DNA of 64,000 nucleotides from Cognatilysobacter tabacisoli (GTDB taxonomy: Bacteria > Pseudomonadota > Gammaproteobacteria > Xanthomonadales > Xanthomonadaceae): positions 1 through 64,000 of the forward strand of contig NZ_KZ987400.1 in NCBI RefSeq assembly GCF_003586305.1. Reading direction: 5' to 3'. Of this stretch, positions 8,498-17,302 are shown piece by piece. The notes below the pieces were generated by a model. The model saw only the letters and a program-made list of their open reading frames with translations. It made no database searches and was not told the DNA's origin. How positions within the stretch are numbered: the first letter of the stretch is position 1; the number at the start of each line of letters is the position of its first letter. Position numbers and translations under genes: made by a program.

Positions 8498-10855
8498 TCA
8501 GAACGGCAGCTTCAGGTCCGGGCGCAGCGCCAGCAGCTGGGTGCGGAAGTCGGCCTGGATCCGCGCCAGCGCCTCGCGGCTGTCGGCGTCGAAGCGCAGC
8601 ACCAGCACCGGCGTCGTGTTCGACGCGCGCACCAGGCCCCAGCCGTCCGGGTAGTCCACGCGCAGTCCGTCGATCGTCGACAGCCGCCCGCCCTCGAACG
8701 CGGCGGCGCTGCGGAAGCGCTCGACGAAGCTGTGCGGGTCGCCGTCGGGCGCATCGACCTTGATCTCCGGCGTCGAGATGCCGTCGGGAAGCCCGGCCAG
8801 CGTCTCGCTCGGCGCGCGCGGCTGGCCGGCGAGGATCTCCAGCAGGCGCGCGGCGGCGTAGATGCCGTCGTCGAAGCCGTACCAGCGCTCCTTGAAGAAG
8901 AAGTGGCCGCTCATCTCGCCGGCCAGCTCGGCGTCGGTCTCGCGCATCTTCGCCTTGATCAGCGAGTGCCCGGTCTTCCACATCAGCGGGCTGCCGCCGT
9001 GGCGCAGGATGTGGCCCGGCAGGCGGCCGGTGCACTTGACGTCGAAGATGATCATCGCGCCCGGGTTGCGCTCGAGCACGTCGGCGGCGAACAGCATCAG
9101 CAGCCGGTCCGGGAACACGTTGTGGCCGTCGCGGGTGACCACGCCGAGGCGGTCGCCGTCCCCGTCGAACGCGATGCCGAGGTCGGCATCGAGCTGGCGG
9201 ACCATCTTGATCAGGTCGGCGAGGTTGTGCGGCTCGCTCGGGTCCGGATGGTGGTTCGGGAACGTGCCGTCGATCTCGCAGTACAGCGGCGTGACCTCGG
9301 CGCCGATCGCGGCCAGCACGCGCGGACCGAGCTCGCCGGCGACGCCGTTGCCGGCATCGACGACCACGCGCAGCGGACGGTCGATCTGCACGTCGCCAGC
9401 GATGCGGTCGACGTAGTCCTGGTTGATGTCGCGCTGCTGCAGCGTGCCGAACTGCTCGGCCGCGAGCAGGCGGTCCTCGCTGATGCGGCGGTACAGGTCG
9501 GTGATCGCGTCGCCGGCCAGCGTCTCGCCGCCGACCACGATCTTGAAGCCGTTGTAGTCCGGCGGGTTGTGGCTGCCGGTCACCGCGATGCAGCTGCCGG
9601 CGCGCAGGTGGTACGCGCCGAAGTACACCAGCGGCGTCGGCGCCAGGCCGATGTCGATGACGTTGCGCCCGGCGCGGCGCAGGCCGGCGATCAGCCCTTC
9701 GGTCAGCATCGGGCCGGACAGGCGCCCGTCGCGGCCGATGACGATGTCGGTCAGGCCCTGGTCGGCCATGACGGTACCGACCGCCTGGCCGATGCGCTGG
9801 GCGACGCCGGCGTCGAGGGTCGTACCGACGATCCCGCGGATGTCGTACGCGCGGAAGATGCCCGCGTCGATGGCCAGCCCGGTGCCGCTGGCGGCGGCCA
9901 CAACGTCGTCGACCGCCGGCGGCTGCGCGGCGGGGCCCGGCTCGACCTTGGGCGGCTCGGGCCGATGCGCGGCCACGTCGGCCAGCGTCGGCAGCGGCAC
10001 GCCGTCGTCTTCGATCACGGCGCCGCGGCGCCGAGCCAGCGCCGGTGCCGCCAGTGCGATTCCGGCCATCAGCAGCGCCAGCGCCGCGCCGATGGCGCAG
10101 GCCAGCGCGCCCATCCCGAGCGGGCCGCCCGCAATGCCCGGCACGGCTGCCGCCACGCGCAGCTCGGTGCCCGGCACTTTTGCCGCGAGCACTTCGGCGC
10201 CGCCGGCCAGCGCCGGATCGCCGCGCTCGACCAGCGTCGCGCCGCCCTGGCGCAGGGCCAGGTAGCTGTCGTCGGCGACCTCGGCGGATGCCAGCCCGCT
10301 GGCGATCGTGTCCAGCGGCAGCCGGACGCGGGCCACGCCGACGACCTCGTCGGCCAGTCGCGCCGGCGCGGCGATGAACAGCGCCGGCTTGCCCGAGTCG
10401 CGGGCCACCCACGCGACCGTCGTGCCGCTGGCAAGGGCGTGCTCGAGCGCGGCGAGCGCGCCGAAGCCGCCGACGTCCGCGCCCGGCGACCCGAGCGCCG
10501 CGTACGCCTGCTCCAGATCGGGAGCCAGCACCTGCGCGGCGCCGGCGCCCGGCCAGTCACTGCCGAGCTGGACGCCGGCCGCGGCCAGGTCGCCGTCGAC
10601 GAGGGCCTGCTGCACCGGCGCGCTCGCGAGCCGCTCGACCATGCGCTGCTGCTCGCGCTTGATCGCGCCGGACGCGGCCTGCACCGCGCTGTCGCGCGCG
10701 ACCGTCACCGCCTGTCGCCGGGCGTCGTCGCGGAACTGGTCCCACGCGGCCCATCCGAGCCACGCCGCCACCGCCACCAGCGCCACCGCGGCGATCCGCG
10801 ACGCCAACTGCTGCTGCGGCGCCGACAGGCGCAGCCCGTTCTTCGTATCGCTCAT
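8498..10855 (-). CDS. algC: Membrane-anchored phosphomannomutase/phosphoglucomutase
   Basis: Interconverts mannose-6-P/mannose-1-P and glucose-6-P/glucose-1-P for LPS and exopolysaccharide precursors. Of 785 residues, the last 450 or so form the PMM/PGM enzyme: FRAYDIRGIVG, the phosphoserine loop TGSHNPPDYNGFK, the metal loop DGDGDRLG, the sugar-specificity loop GEMSGHFFF and the phosphate-binding RASNTTPVL. The first 320 residues are an added module with one membrane span near residues 15-38 and another near 255-283, enclosing a probable periplasmic sensor-like region. Long N-terminally extended AlgC proteins are known in pseudomonads and xanthomonads. The start at ATG 10853-10855 is 17 bases after dut. 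Confidence 0.93.
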   Translation of the reverse strand: MSDTKNGLRLSAPQQQLASRIAAVALVAVAAWLGWAAWDQFRDDARRQAVTVARDSAVQAASGAIKREQQRMVERLASAPVQQALVDGDLAAAGVQLGSDWPGAGAAQVLAPDLEQAYAALGSPGADVGGFGALAALEHALASGTTVAWVARDSGKPALFIAAPARLADEVVGVARVRLPLDTIASGLASAEVADDSYLALRQGGATLVERGDPALAGGAEVLAAKVPGTELRVAAAVPGIAGGPLGMGALACAIGAALALLMAGIALAAPALARRRGAVIEDDGVPLPTLADVAAHRPEPPKVEPGPAAQPPAVDDVVAAASGTGLAIDAGIFRAYDIRGIVGTTLDAGVAQRIGQAVGTVMADQGLTDIVIGRDGRLSGPMLTEGLIAGLRRAGRNVIDIGLAPTPLVYFGAYHLRAGSCIAVTGSHNPPDYNGFKIVVGGETLAGDAITDLYRRISEDRLLAAEQFGTLQQRDINQDYVDRIAGDVQIDRPLRVVVDAGNGVAGELGPRVLAAIGAEVTPLYCEIDGTFPNHHPDPSEPHNLADLIKMVRQLDADLGIAFDGDGDRLGVVTRDGHNVFPDRLLMLFAADVLERNPGAMIIFDVKCTGRLPGHILRHGGSPLMWKTGHSLIKAKMRETDAELAGEMSGHFFFKERWYGFDDGIYAAARLLEILAGQPRAPSETLAGLPDGISTPEIKVDAPDGDPHSFVERFRSAAAFEGGRLSTIDGLRVDYPDGWGLVRASNTTPVLVLRFDADSREALARIQADFRTQLLALRPDLKLPF

Positions 10856-10872
10856 CGTCCCGTGGTCCCCTG

Positions 10873-11331
10873 TCAGCGCACGCCGGTGTGGCCAAAGCCA
10901 CCGGCCCCGCGCGCGCTGGTTTCGAATGTGTCGACGACCTGCAGCGTCGCCCGAACGATCGGCAGCACCACCAGCTGCGCGATGCGATCCCCCGGCTGCA
11001 TCGTAAAAGGCTCGCGCCCGCGATTCCACACGCTGATCAGCAGCGGGCCCTGGTAGTCGGCGTCGATCAGGCCGGTGCCGTTACCGAGCACGATCCCGTG
11101 CTTATGGCCAAGCCCGGAGCGCGGCAGGATCACCGCGCACATCGTCGGGTCGCCAACGTGGATCGCCAGCCCCGACGGCACCAGCGCGGCGTCGCCCGGC
11201 GCCAGCACCAGCGGGGCGTCGAGCGCGGCGCGCAGGTCGAGGCCGGCCGACGCCGCGGTGGCGTACTCCGGCAGCGGCCATTCGGCGCCATAGCGCGGGT
11301 CGAGCAATTTCAGTTCGAGGGTGTGGTTCAT
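10873..11331 (-). CDS. dut: Deoxyuridine 5'-triphosphate nucleotidohydrolase
   Basis: Hydrolyses dUTP to dUMP and pyrophosphate, keeping uracil out of DNA and supplying dTMP synthesis. The 152-residue trimeric dUTPase has the five family motifs: [31 protein letters not shown], the RIAQLVV stretch and the C-terminal [11 protein letters not shown]-loop-like motif. It sits between coaB (24 bases upstream) and algC (17 bases downstream). This matches the conserved dfp-dut-algC order and implies cotranscription. Confidence 0.97.
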   Translation of the reverse strand: MNHTLELKLLDPRYGAEWPLPEYATAASAGLDLRAALDAPLVLAPGDAALVPSGLAIHVGDPTMCAVILPRSGLGHKHGIVLGNGTGLIDADYQGPLLISVWNRGREPFTMQPGDRIAQLVVLPIVRATLQVVDTFETSARGAGGFGHTGVR

Positions 11332-11355
11332 GCGGCAGGGGTCATGCGGTGCGGT

Positions 11356-12024
11356 TCAGGCGGCGCGCGGCCGGCGCGCGATGAGTTCGAGCAGCTCGTG
11401 CGCCAGCTGCGCCTTCGGCGCGGGGCCGAGCGCGTGCTCGCCGCCGTCGCGGTCGAACACGGTCAGCGCGTTGTCGTCGCTCTCGAAGCCGCTGCCGGCG
11501 ACGCCGACGCGGTTGGCGGCGATCAGGTCCAGCCGCTTGGCCGCAAGCTTGCCGCGCGCGTAGCGGGCGACGTCGTCGGTCTCGGCGGCGAAACCGACGA
11601 CCAGCGCCGGGCGCCGGGCATCGGCGGCGAGCTCGGCGAGGATGTCGCGGGTGCGGACCAGGTCGAGCACCAGGCCGTCGTCGCCGGGCCGCTTCTTGAT
11701 CTTGCTGCCGGCCACCGCGCGCGGGGTGAAGTCGGCGACCGCGGCGGCGCCGATGTAGACGTCGGCCGGCAGCGCGGCGAACACCGCGGCGTGCATCTGC
11801 GCGGCCGAGCGCACGTCGATGCGCTGCACGCCGGCCGGCGTCGGCAGCGACACCGGGCCTGCGACCAGCACCACCTGCGCGCCGAGCTCGACGGCCGCGG
11901 CGGCGACCGCGAAGCCCATCTTGCCGCTGCTGCGGTTGCCGATGAACCGGACCGGGTCGATGTCCTCGAAGGTCGGCCCCGCGCTGACGATCACGCGCTG
12001 GCCGGCCAGCGGCCGCCCGCTCAT
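11356..12024 (-). CDS. coaB: Phosphopantothenate-cysteine ligase, stand-alone CoaB
   Basis: Second step of CoA synthesis after pantothenate kinase: joins 4'-phosphopantothenate to cysteine using a nucleotide triphosphate. The 222-residue product is the CoaB half of the usual CoaBC protein. It has [22 protein letters not shown] (shown here only in part as GPT...NRSSGKMG), AAAVADF, the KIKK lysine motif and the GFAAETD segment. In nearly all gammaproteobacteria it is fused behind CoaC. Here its ATG (12022-12024) overlaps the CoaC stop as ATGA, in a different reading frame. Either gene fission with translational coupling or a one-base frameshift at the linker would give this. Confidence 0.88.
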   Translation of the reverse strand: MSGRPLAGQRVIVSAGPTFEDIDPVRFIGNRSSGKMGFAVAAAAVELGAQVVLVAGPVSLPTPAGVQRIDVRSAAQMHAAVFAALPADVYIGAAAVADFTPRAVAGSKIKKRPGDDGLVLDLVRTRDILAELAADARRPALVVGFAAETDDVARYARGKLAAKRLDLIAANRVGVAGSGFESDDNALTVFDRDGGEHALGPAPKAQLAHELLELIARRPRAA

Positions 12025-12590
12025 GCCGGGCTCCGCGCCGCCAGTTCGGCCAGTACGGCGACGATCGCCGCCGGCTCGCTCATGCGCCCGGGGCCCGACT
12101 CGCCTTCGGCCAGCGGGCCGTCGTCGGGTCCGATCACCGCCACCCCGCGCTCGCGCAGCGTGGCGACGTTGGCCTGCGTCGCCGCGTGCAGCCACATCCG
12201 GTGATTCATCGCCGGGGCCACCGCGATCGGGGCGGTCGTGGCCAGGCACAGGGTGCTGACCAGGTCGTCGGCAAAGCCGTGCGCCAGCTTCGCCAGCGTG
12301 TTCGCGGTCGCCGGCGCCACCACGATGCGGTCGGCCCAGCGCGCCAGCTCGAGGTGGCCCATCGCCATCTCGGCCGCGGCATCCCACAGCGACGTGCGCA
12401 CCGCCTCGCCGGACAGCGCCTGGAAGGTCGTCGCACCGACGAAATGCTGGGCGTTCTCGGTCATCGCCACGCGGACCGACGCACCGGCGTCGCGCAGCCG
12501 CCTCACCAGGTCGGCCGACTTGTACGCCGCGATGCCGCCGCAGACGCACAGCAGCACCTTGTGTCCGCGCAGGGGCTCGGGCCGGGTCAT
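12021..12590 (-). CDS. coaC: Phosphopantothenoylcysteine decarboxylase, stand-alone CoaC
   Basis: FMN flavoprotein that decarboxylates 4'-phosphopantothenoylcysteine to 4'-phosphopantetheine. 189 residues: the opening [17 protein letters not shown], a TTFQAL segment, the [20 protein letters not shown] stretch and the substrate-recognition motif PAMNHRMW (PXMNXXMW). The protein ends at AELAARSPA, exactly where the linker to CoaB would be in the bifunctional enzyme. The next gene supplies CoaB with a 4-base overlap. The ATG start at 12588-12590 fits the family. radC lies divergently upstream, as in the E. coli radC-dfp-dut region. Confidence 0.9.
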   Translation of the reverse strand: MTRPEPLRGHKVLLCVCGGIAAYKSADLVRRLRDAGASVRVAMTENAQHFVGATTFQALSGEAVRTSLWDAAAEMAMGHLELARWADRIVVAPATANTLAKLAHGFADDLVSTLCLATTAPIAVAPAMNHRMWLHAATQANVATLRERGVAVIGPDDGPLAEGESGPGRMSEPAAIVAVLAELAARSPA

Positions 12591-12800
12591 CGCGTCAGAA
12601 CATTCCTACGGCGGGACGAGCGTTTAGCTTACCCGATGGCCCGCATGCGCCCGACGGCGCGACCGCGTCGTGCGCGGTGTACTGGTGCCGCAGCCGCGAC
12701 ACGGTCCCCGCAACCGGGCCTGACTCCTCGTTTGCCTCCTTGTCGGGTCGCGGCTGCACCTCCCTCCCCCCCTCGGCACGCCGCCGGCAAGGACGCCGCG

Positions 12801-13475
12801 ATGCACATCCGCGAATGGCCCAGCGACGAGCGACCGCGCGAGAAACTGCTCGCGCGCGGCGCGGCGGCGCTGTCGGACGCCGAGCTGCTGGCGATCTTCC
12901 TCGGCTCGGGCCTGCGCGGCCGCGACGCGGTCACGACCGCGCGCGAGCTGCTCGGCGCGCATGGGCCGCTGCGCGCGCTGCTCGACCGCCCCGCGTCGGC
13001 ACTGGCGGGGCTGCCCGGGCTCGGCCCGGCCCGCGCCTGCGCGCTGGCCGCGGCGCTCGAGGTCGGGCGTCGGCACCTGAGCGCCGCGCTCGAGCGCGGC
13101 GAGGCGATGACCGACCCGGCCGCGGCCGGCCGGTACTTTGCCCAGCGACTGCGCGGCTACCCGCACGAGGTCTTCGCAGCGCTGTTCCTCGACACCCGGC
13201 ACCGCTCGCTCGGGTTCGAGGAGCTGTTCCGCGGCACGCTCGACGGCGCCGAAGTGCATCCGCGCGAGGTCGTGCGCCGCGCGCTGGCGCTGAACGCGGC
13301 CGCGGTGATCGTCGGCCACAACCACCCGAGCGGGAATCCCGAGCCCAGCGCGGCCGATCGCGCCGTCACCGCGCGGCTGAAGCAGGCGCTCGCGCTGGTC
13401 GACCTGCGCCTGCTGGACCACTTCGTGATCGGCGACGGCGCGCCGGTGTCGCTGGCCGCGCGCGGCTGGGTGTAG
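12801..13475 (+). CDS. radC: RadC-family JAB-domain protein
   Basis: 224-residue RadC/YicR protein. The N-terminus [26 protein letters not shown] and the helix-hairpin-helix [16 protein letters not shown] are typical. The C-terminal JAB/MPN+ metalloprotease-like domain retains EVHPREV and [14 protein letters not shown], which supply the Glu, His and Asp metal ligands. The historical DNA-repair role is not supported in E. coli and the true function is unknown. The ATG at 12801 begins the conserved MHIREWP sequence. It is divergent from coaC. Confidence 0.93.
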   Translation: MHIREWPSDERPREKLLARGAAALSDAELLAIFLGSGLRGRDAVTTARELLGAHGPLRALLDRPASALAGLPGLGPARACALAAALEVGRRHLSAALERGEAMTDPAAAGRYFAQRLRGYPHEVFAALFLDTRHRSLGFEELFRGTLDGAEVHPREVVRRALALNAAAVIVGHNHPSGNPEPSAADRAVTARLKQALALVDLRLLDHFVIGDGAPVSLAARGWV

Positions 13476-13665
13476 CGGCGCCGACGCTGCTCCGCACGCC
13501 GGGTGCATGCGCGCAGGCGCGCGCGACGCCCCGCCGCCGAACTGAAGTCGTTCAGCCACTGCTGCGCGCGCGGCCCCGCGTGGCGCGTCGCAACGCGCGC
13601 GGCCGGGCCGCGCGCCGGACCCCTCGCGTACAATGCGCGATCCCGCATCGCCCGCACGAGCCCCT

Positions 13666-15387
13666 GTGAAAGCCACCCTCCGCGCCCTCGTCGCGCAAGC
13701 CATCGACGCGCTGCGCGCCCGCGGCACGCTGCGGGCCGACCTCACCGCGCCGGACTTCGTGATCGAGCGGCCGAAGACCCGCGCGCAGGGCGACTTCTCG
13801 ACCAACGCGGCGATGCTGCTGGTGCGCCACGCGGTGGCCGCGGACGGGGCCAAGCCGAATCCGCGCGCGATCGCCCAGCAGCTGGTCGATGCGCTGCCGG
13901 CCAACGACGCGATCGCGAAGGTCGAGATCGCCGGGCCCGGGTTCATCAACTTCCACGTCGCCGAATCGGCCTGGCGCGCGCAGCTGGTGCAGGTGCTGGC
14001 GCAGGGCGAGGCGTTCGGCCGCAACGACGGCGGCCGCGGCCACGTCGCCGGCGTCGAGTACGTGTCGGCGAACCCGACCGGCCCGCTGCACGTCGGCCAC
14101 GGCCGCGCGGCGGTCATCGGCGACTGCATCGGCCGCGTGCTGGCAGCCAACGGCTGGGACGTCAAGCGCGAGTTCTACTACAACGACGCCGGCGCGCAGA
14201 TCAACAACCTCGCCATCTCGGTGCAGGCGCGCGCGCAGGGCCGCGGCCCCGATGACGCCGGCTGGCCGGAGGACGGCTACCGCGGCGACTACATCGCCGA
14301 TGTGGCGCAGGCGTACCTGCGGGGCGACAGCGTCGAGGTCGACGGCCATGTCGTCACCGGCGCGAAGGACCCGGCCGACCTCGACGCGGGCAATCTTGAT
14401 CACATCCGCGCGTTCGCCGTGGCGTACCTGCGCCGCGAGCAGAATGCTGACCTCGCCGCGTATGGCGTCGGCTTCGACGTGTACTTCCTCGAGTCGTCGC
14501 TGTACACCGACGGCAAGGTCGAGGAGACGGTGCGCGAGCTCATCGCCCACGGCCACACCTATGAAGAGGGCGGCGCGCTGTGGCTGCGTACGACCGACTT
14601 CGGTGACGACAAGGACCGCGTGATGCGCAAGTCCGACGGCACCTACACCTACTTCGTGCCGGACGTCGCCTACCACCTGTCGAAGTGGCAGCGCGGCTAC
14701 GAGCGCGCGATCACCGAGCTCGGCGCCGACCACCACGGCAGCCTCGCGCGCGTGCGCGCCGGCCTGCAGGCGCTGGACTGCGGCATTCCGCAGGGCTGGC
14801 CCGAGTATGTGCTGCACCAGATGGTCACGGTGATGCGCGGCGGCGAGGAGGTGAAGCTGTCCAAGCGCGCCGGCAGCTACGTGACCCTGCGCGACCTCGT
14901 CGACGAGGTGGGCAAGGACGCGACGCGCTGGTTCCTGATCGCGCGCAAGCCGGACTCGCAGCTGACGTTCGACATCGATTTCGCCCGCAGCCAGTCGCTC
15001 GACAACCCGGTGTACTACGTGCAGGTCTCGCACGCGCGCATGTGCGGGCTGCTGCGCCAGCTGAAGGAGCGCGGCCTGTCGTTCGACGCCGACGCCGGGC
15101 TCGCCCAGCCGCTCGACGTCAGCGACGACGCCGCGCACGAGCTGGTGACGACCCTGCTGCGCTACCCCGACGTGGTCGAGAGCGCGGGCCGCGACCTCGA
15201 GCCGCACCAGATCGCCGCCTACCTGCTGGAGTTGGCCCAGGTGTTCCAGAGCTACTACAACGACCACCAGTTCCTCGTCGACGACGCGGCCACGCGCAAT
15301 GCGCGGCTGGTGCTGGCGATGGCCTCGCGCCAGGTGCTGGCCAACGGCCTGTCGCTGCTCGGCATCCACGCGCCGGAGGCGATGTAA
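13666..15387 (+). CDS. argS: Arginyl-tRNA synthetase
   Basis: Class I synthetase charging tRNA-Arg. The 573-residue product has the N-terminal Arg-tRNA-synthetase domain, the [21 protein letters not shown] region (HVGH) and the usual DALR anticodon-binding domain after about residue 455 ([17 protein letters not shown]). The lysine after the catalytic core appears in VKLSKRAG. The GTG at 13666 (KATLRALV) matches the usual start of the family. The upstream in-frame ATG at 13633 overlaps a TACAAT -10 hexamer at 13629-13634 and is therefore unlikely. The stop is immediately followed by the GTG of the SPOR-domain gene. Confidence 0.95.
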   Translation: MKATLRALVAQAIDALRARGTLRADLTAPDFVIERPKTRAQGDFSTNAAMLLVRHAVAADGAKPNPRAIAQQLVDALPANDAIAKVEIAGPGFINFHVAESAWRAQLVQVLAQGEAFGRNDGGRGHVAGVEYVSANPTGPLHVGHGRAAVIGDCIGRVLAANGWDVKREFYYNDAGAQINNLAISVQARAQGRGPDDAGWPEDGYRGDYIADVAQAYLRGDSVEVDGHVVTGAKDPADLDAGNLDHIRAFAVAYLRREQNADLAAYGVGFDVYFLESSLYTDGKVEETVRELIAHGHTYEEGGALWLRTTDFGDDKDRVMRKSDGTYTYFVPDVAYHLSKWQRGYERAITELGADHHGSLARVRAGLQALDCGIPQGWPEYVLHQMVTVMRGGEEVKLSKRAGSYVTLRDLVDEVGKDATRWFLIARKPDSQLTFDIDFARSQSLDNPVYYVQVSHARMCGLLRQLKERGLSFDADAGLAQPLDVSDDAAHELVTTLLRYPDVVESAGRDLEPHQIAAYLLELAQVFQSYYNDHQFLVDDAATRNARLVLAMASRQVLANGLSLLGIHAPEAM

Positions 15388-16194
15388 GTGGCGGCCCGGC
15401 GCGGCAAGTCGCAGGCGCGACGCAACGCGGGCAGCAGCGGCGGCGGCCTGCCCGGCTGGGCGTGGCTGGTGCTCGGCGTGGTGCTGACGATCGTCGTGGT
15501 GCTGGCGGCGCCGAAGGTGCTGAAGTCCGACGGCAACGATTTCTTCCGCCCGCAGCCGAACCCGGACGCGCAGCCCGCCGCGGTCGGCGAGGACGACACC
15601 GTGGTGCCGGAAGGCGCCGGGGCGCCGGCCGCCACGCGCGACGACGGCAAGGCGCCCGCCGCCGGCAAGGACAAGGACTACGACTTCTACACGCTGCTGC
15701 CCGGCAAGGAGGTCGAGATGTCGGACGCCGAGCTCGCCGCGACCGAGCGCGCCGAGGCCGCGCGCGAGGCGCAGCGCGCCACCGCCGACGACCGCGACGA
15801 CACCGACGGCGCGCAGGGCGACACGCCGACGGCTGCGACGCTGCCGGCCCCGGTCGATAGCGACGGGCCGGCGCGCCCGGCGGCCGCCACGCCCGCGCCG
15901 GCCCCGGCCGCGGCGAGCCCCTCGACCACAACGGCGGTGCCGTCGCGCACCGACGACACCACCGCCCGCTACCTGCTGCAGGCCGGGGCGTTCCAGGCGT
16001 CGGGCCAGGCCGAGGAGCTGAAGGCGCGCATCGCCCTGCTCGGCCTCGGCGCGCGCGTCGAGTCGGCCGCGATCGGGGGCAAGACCGTGTACCGCGTGCG
16101 CATGGGACCCTACGGCACCGCCGGCGAGCTGGCCGAGGCCAAGCGCAAGCTGGCCAGCGGCGGCCTGCCGGCGATGGCGATCCAGGTGAAGTAG
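15388..16194 (+). CDS. FtsN-like SPOR-domain protein
   Basis: 268-residue bitopic membrane protein likely acting at the division septum by binding denuded peptidoglycan. It has a short basic cytoplasmic tail (ARRGKSQARRNAG), one span near residues 22-42 (LPGWAWLVLGVVLTIVVVLAA), a long Pro/Ala/Asp-rich periplasmic linker, and a C-terminal SPOR domain from about residue 188 (YLLQAGAFQASGQAEEL ... RVRMGPYG). The GTG start abuts the argS TAA with no gap. The argS-SPOR pairing is conserved in gammaproteobacteria, as in E. coli priA-ftsN neighbourhoods. Named FtsN-like because length and architecture match, but orthology is not proven. Confidence 0.85.
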   Translation: MAARRGKSQARRNAGSSGGGLPGWAWLVLGVVLTIVVVLAAPKVLKSDGNDFFRPQPNPDAQPAAVGEDDTVVPEGAGAPAATRDDGKAPAAGKDKDYDFYTLLPGKEVEMSDAELAATERAEAAREAQRATADDRDDTDGAQGDTPTAATLPAPVDSDGPARPAAATPAPAPAAASPSTTTAVPSRTDDTTARYLLQAGAFQASGQAEELKARIALLGLGARVESAAIGGKTVYRVRMGPYGTAGELAEAKRKLASGGLPAMAIQVK

Positions 16195-16235
16195 CGGCCG
16201 ACGCGGGACGCGACTGGCGGACCCGGCAAAAGATG

Positions 16236-16269
16236 AGGCCGACGCGGATCGCTCCGCGTCGGCCTTTTT
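16236..16269. terminator. Strong terminator downstream of argS-SPOR
   Basis: A perfect 13-bp stem (AGGCCGACGCGGA / TCCGCGTCGGCCT) has a TCGC loop and is followed by a T-tract on the plus strand. It lies between the convergent SPOR and dehydrogenase genes. Confidence 0.92.
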
Positions 16270-16340
16270 GTTCTTGCATCCGCGGGATTCGCGGTGACGC
16301 CCGCGCTCGCCGGGCTGGACCGGTCGGACGCGCGCGCCGG

Positions 16341-17195
16341 TCAGCCGTTGCGCTTCAGCGTGATCAGCGCCGACGTGTCGGCGTCGCCCTGCCCGTGCTC
16401 GACCAGTTCGGCGTAGTCGGCGGTGGCCTGGTCGATCGTGCTGGTGCGGATCCCGGCCTGGCGCGCGATCGCCTGGGCGATGCGCAGGTCCTTGAGCATG
16501 TGCGCCGACTTGAAGCCGGGCGTGAAGTCGTCGCGCAGCATCGTCGCGCCGCGCTTCTCGAGGAACCAGCTGTTCGCCGCGCCCGCCGTCAGCGTCGGCA
16601 GCAGCAGCGCCGGGTCGAGGCCGAGCTTCTCGGCCAGCGCCAGACCCTCGCACACCGCCTCGTTGATGCCGGCCACCAGCACCTGGTTGACCGCCTTGGT
16701 CGCCTGGCCGGCGCCGGTCGCGCCCATGTGGGTCACCCGCGCGGCGTAGCATTCGAGCACCGCGCGCGCGCGTTCGACCGCGTCGGCGTCGCCGCCGGCC
16801 ATCACCGACAGCTTGCCGTTGCGCGCGCCCTCGACGCCGCCGGAGACCGGTGCATCGACGAACGCGATGTCGTGCGCGGCCAGCGCCGCGGCGGCCCGGC
16901 GCGCGGACTCGACCGCGACCGTGGTGTGGTCGATCACCAGCGCGCCGCGCTTGAGCACGTCGGCCAGCGCATTTGCGTTCTCGAGCAGGTCGATGTCCAG
17001 CGACACGCACAGCACGACCACGTCGCAGTCGGCGAAGTTGTCGGCGCTGCGAGCGGCGCGCACGCCGAGTTCGGCGGCGAGCGCGTCGGCCTTGTCCTGG
17101 GTGCGGTTGCCGACGACGGTGAGCAGGCCGCGGGAATGCAGGTGCCGCGCCATCGGCGCGCCCATCGCGCCGAGGCCGATGAATCCAACTTTCAT
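16341..17195 (-). CDS. NAD(P)-dependent beta-hydroxyacid dehydrogenase
   Basis: 284-residue member of the 3-hydroxyisobutyrate / 2-hydroxy-3-oxopropionate (tartronate semialdehyde) reductase family. It has the N-terminal Rossmann motif GFIGLGAMGAPMARHL, an NRT segment that suggests NADP preference, the substrate motif DAPVSGGVEGARNGKL, and the catalytic lysine region GAGQATKAVNQ. The exact substrate (3-hydroxyisobutyrate, tartronate semialdehyde, succinic semialdehyde or another) cannot be told from sequence. It lies downstream of speA on the same strand with a 107-base gap and converges on the SPOR gene across a terminator. Confidence 0.88.
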   Translation of the reverse strand: MKVGFIGLGAMGAPMARHLHSRGLLTVVGNRTQDKADALAAELGVRAARSADNFADCDVVVLCVSLDIDLLENANALADVLKRGALVIDHTTVAVESARRAAAALAAHDIAFVDAPVSGGVEGARNGKLSVMAGGDADAVERARAVLECYAARVTHMGATGAGQATKAVNQVLVAGINEAVCEGLALAEKLGLDPALLLPTLTAGAANSWFLEKRGATMLRDDFTPGFKSAHMLKDLRIAQAIARQAGIRTSTIDQATADYAELVEHGQGDADTSALITLKRNG

Positions 17196-17302
17196 GTGTC
17201 CTTCCTGCCCTGCTGCGGGCATTTGCGTTGCATCGCGGCTGGCCGGGCCGGCCACGCGTGGGGTGTGTGCGGGTCGCGCCGGCCCGGCGCGTGCCCGCGG
17301 CG

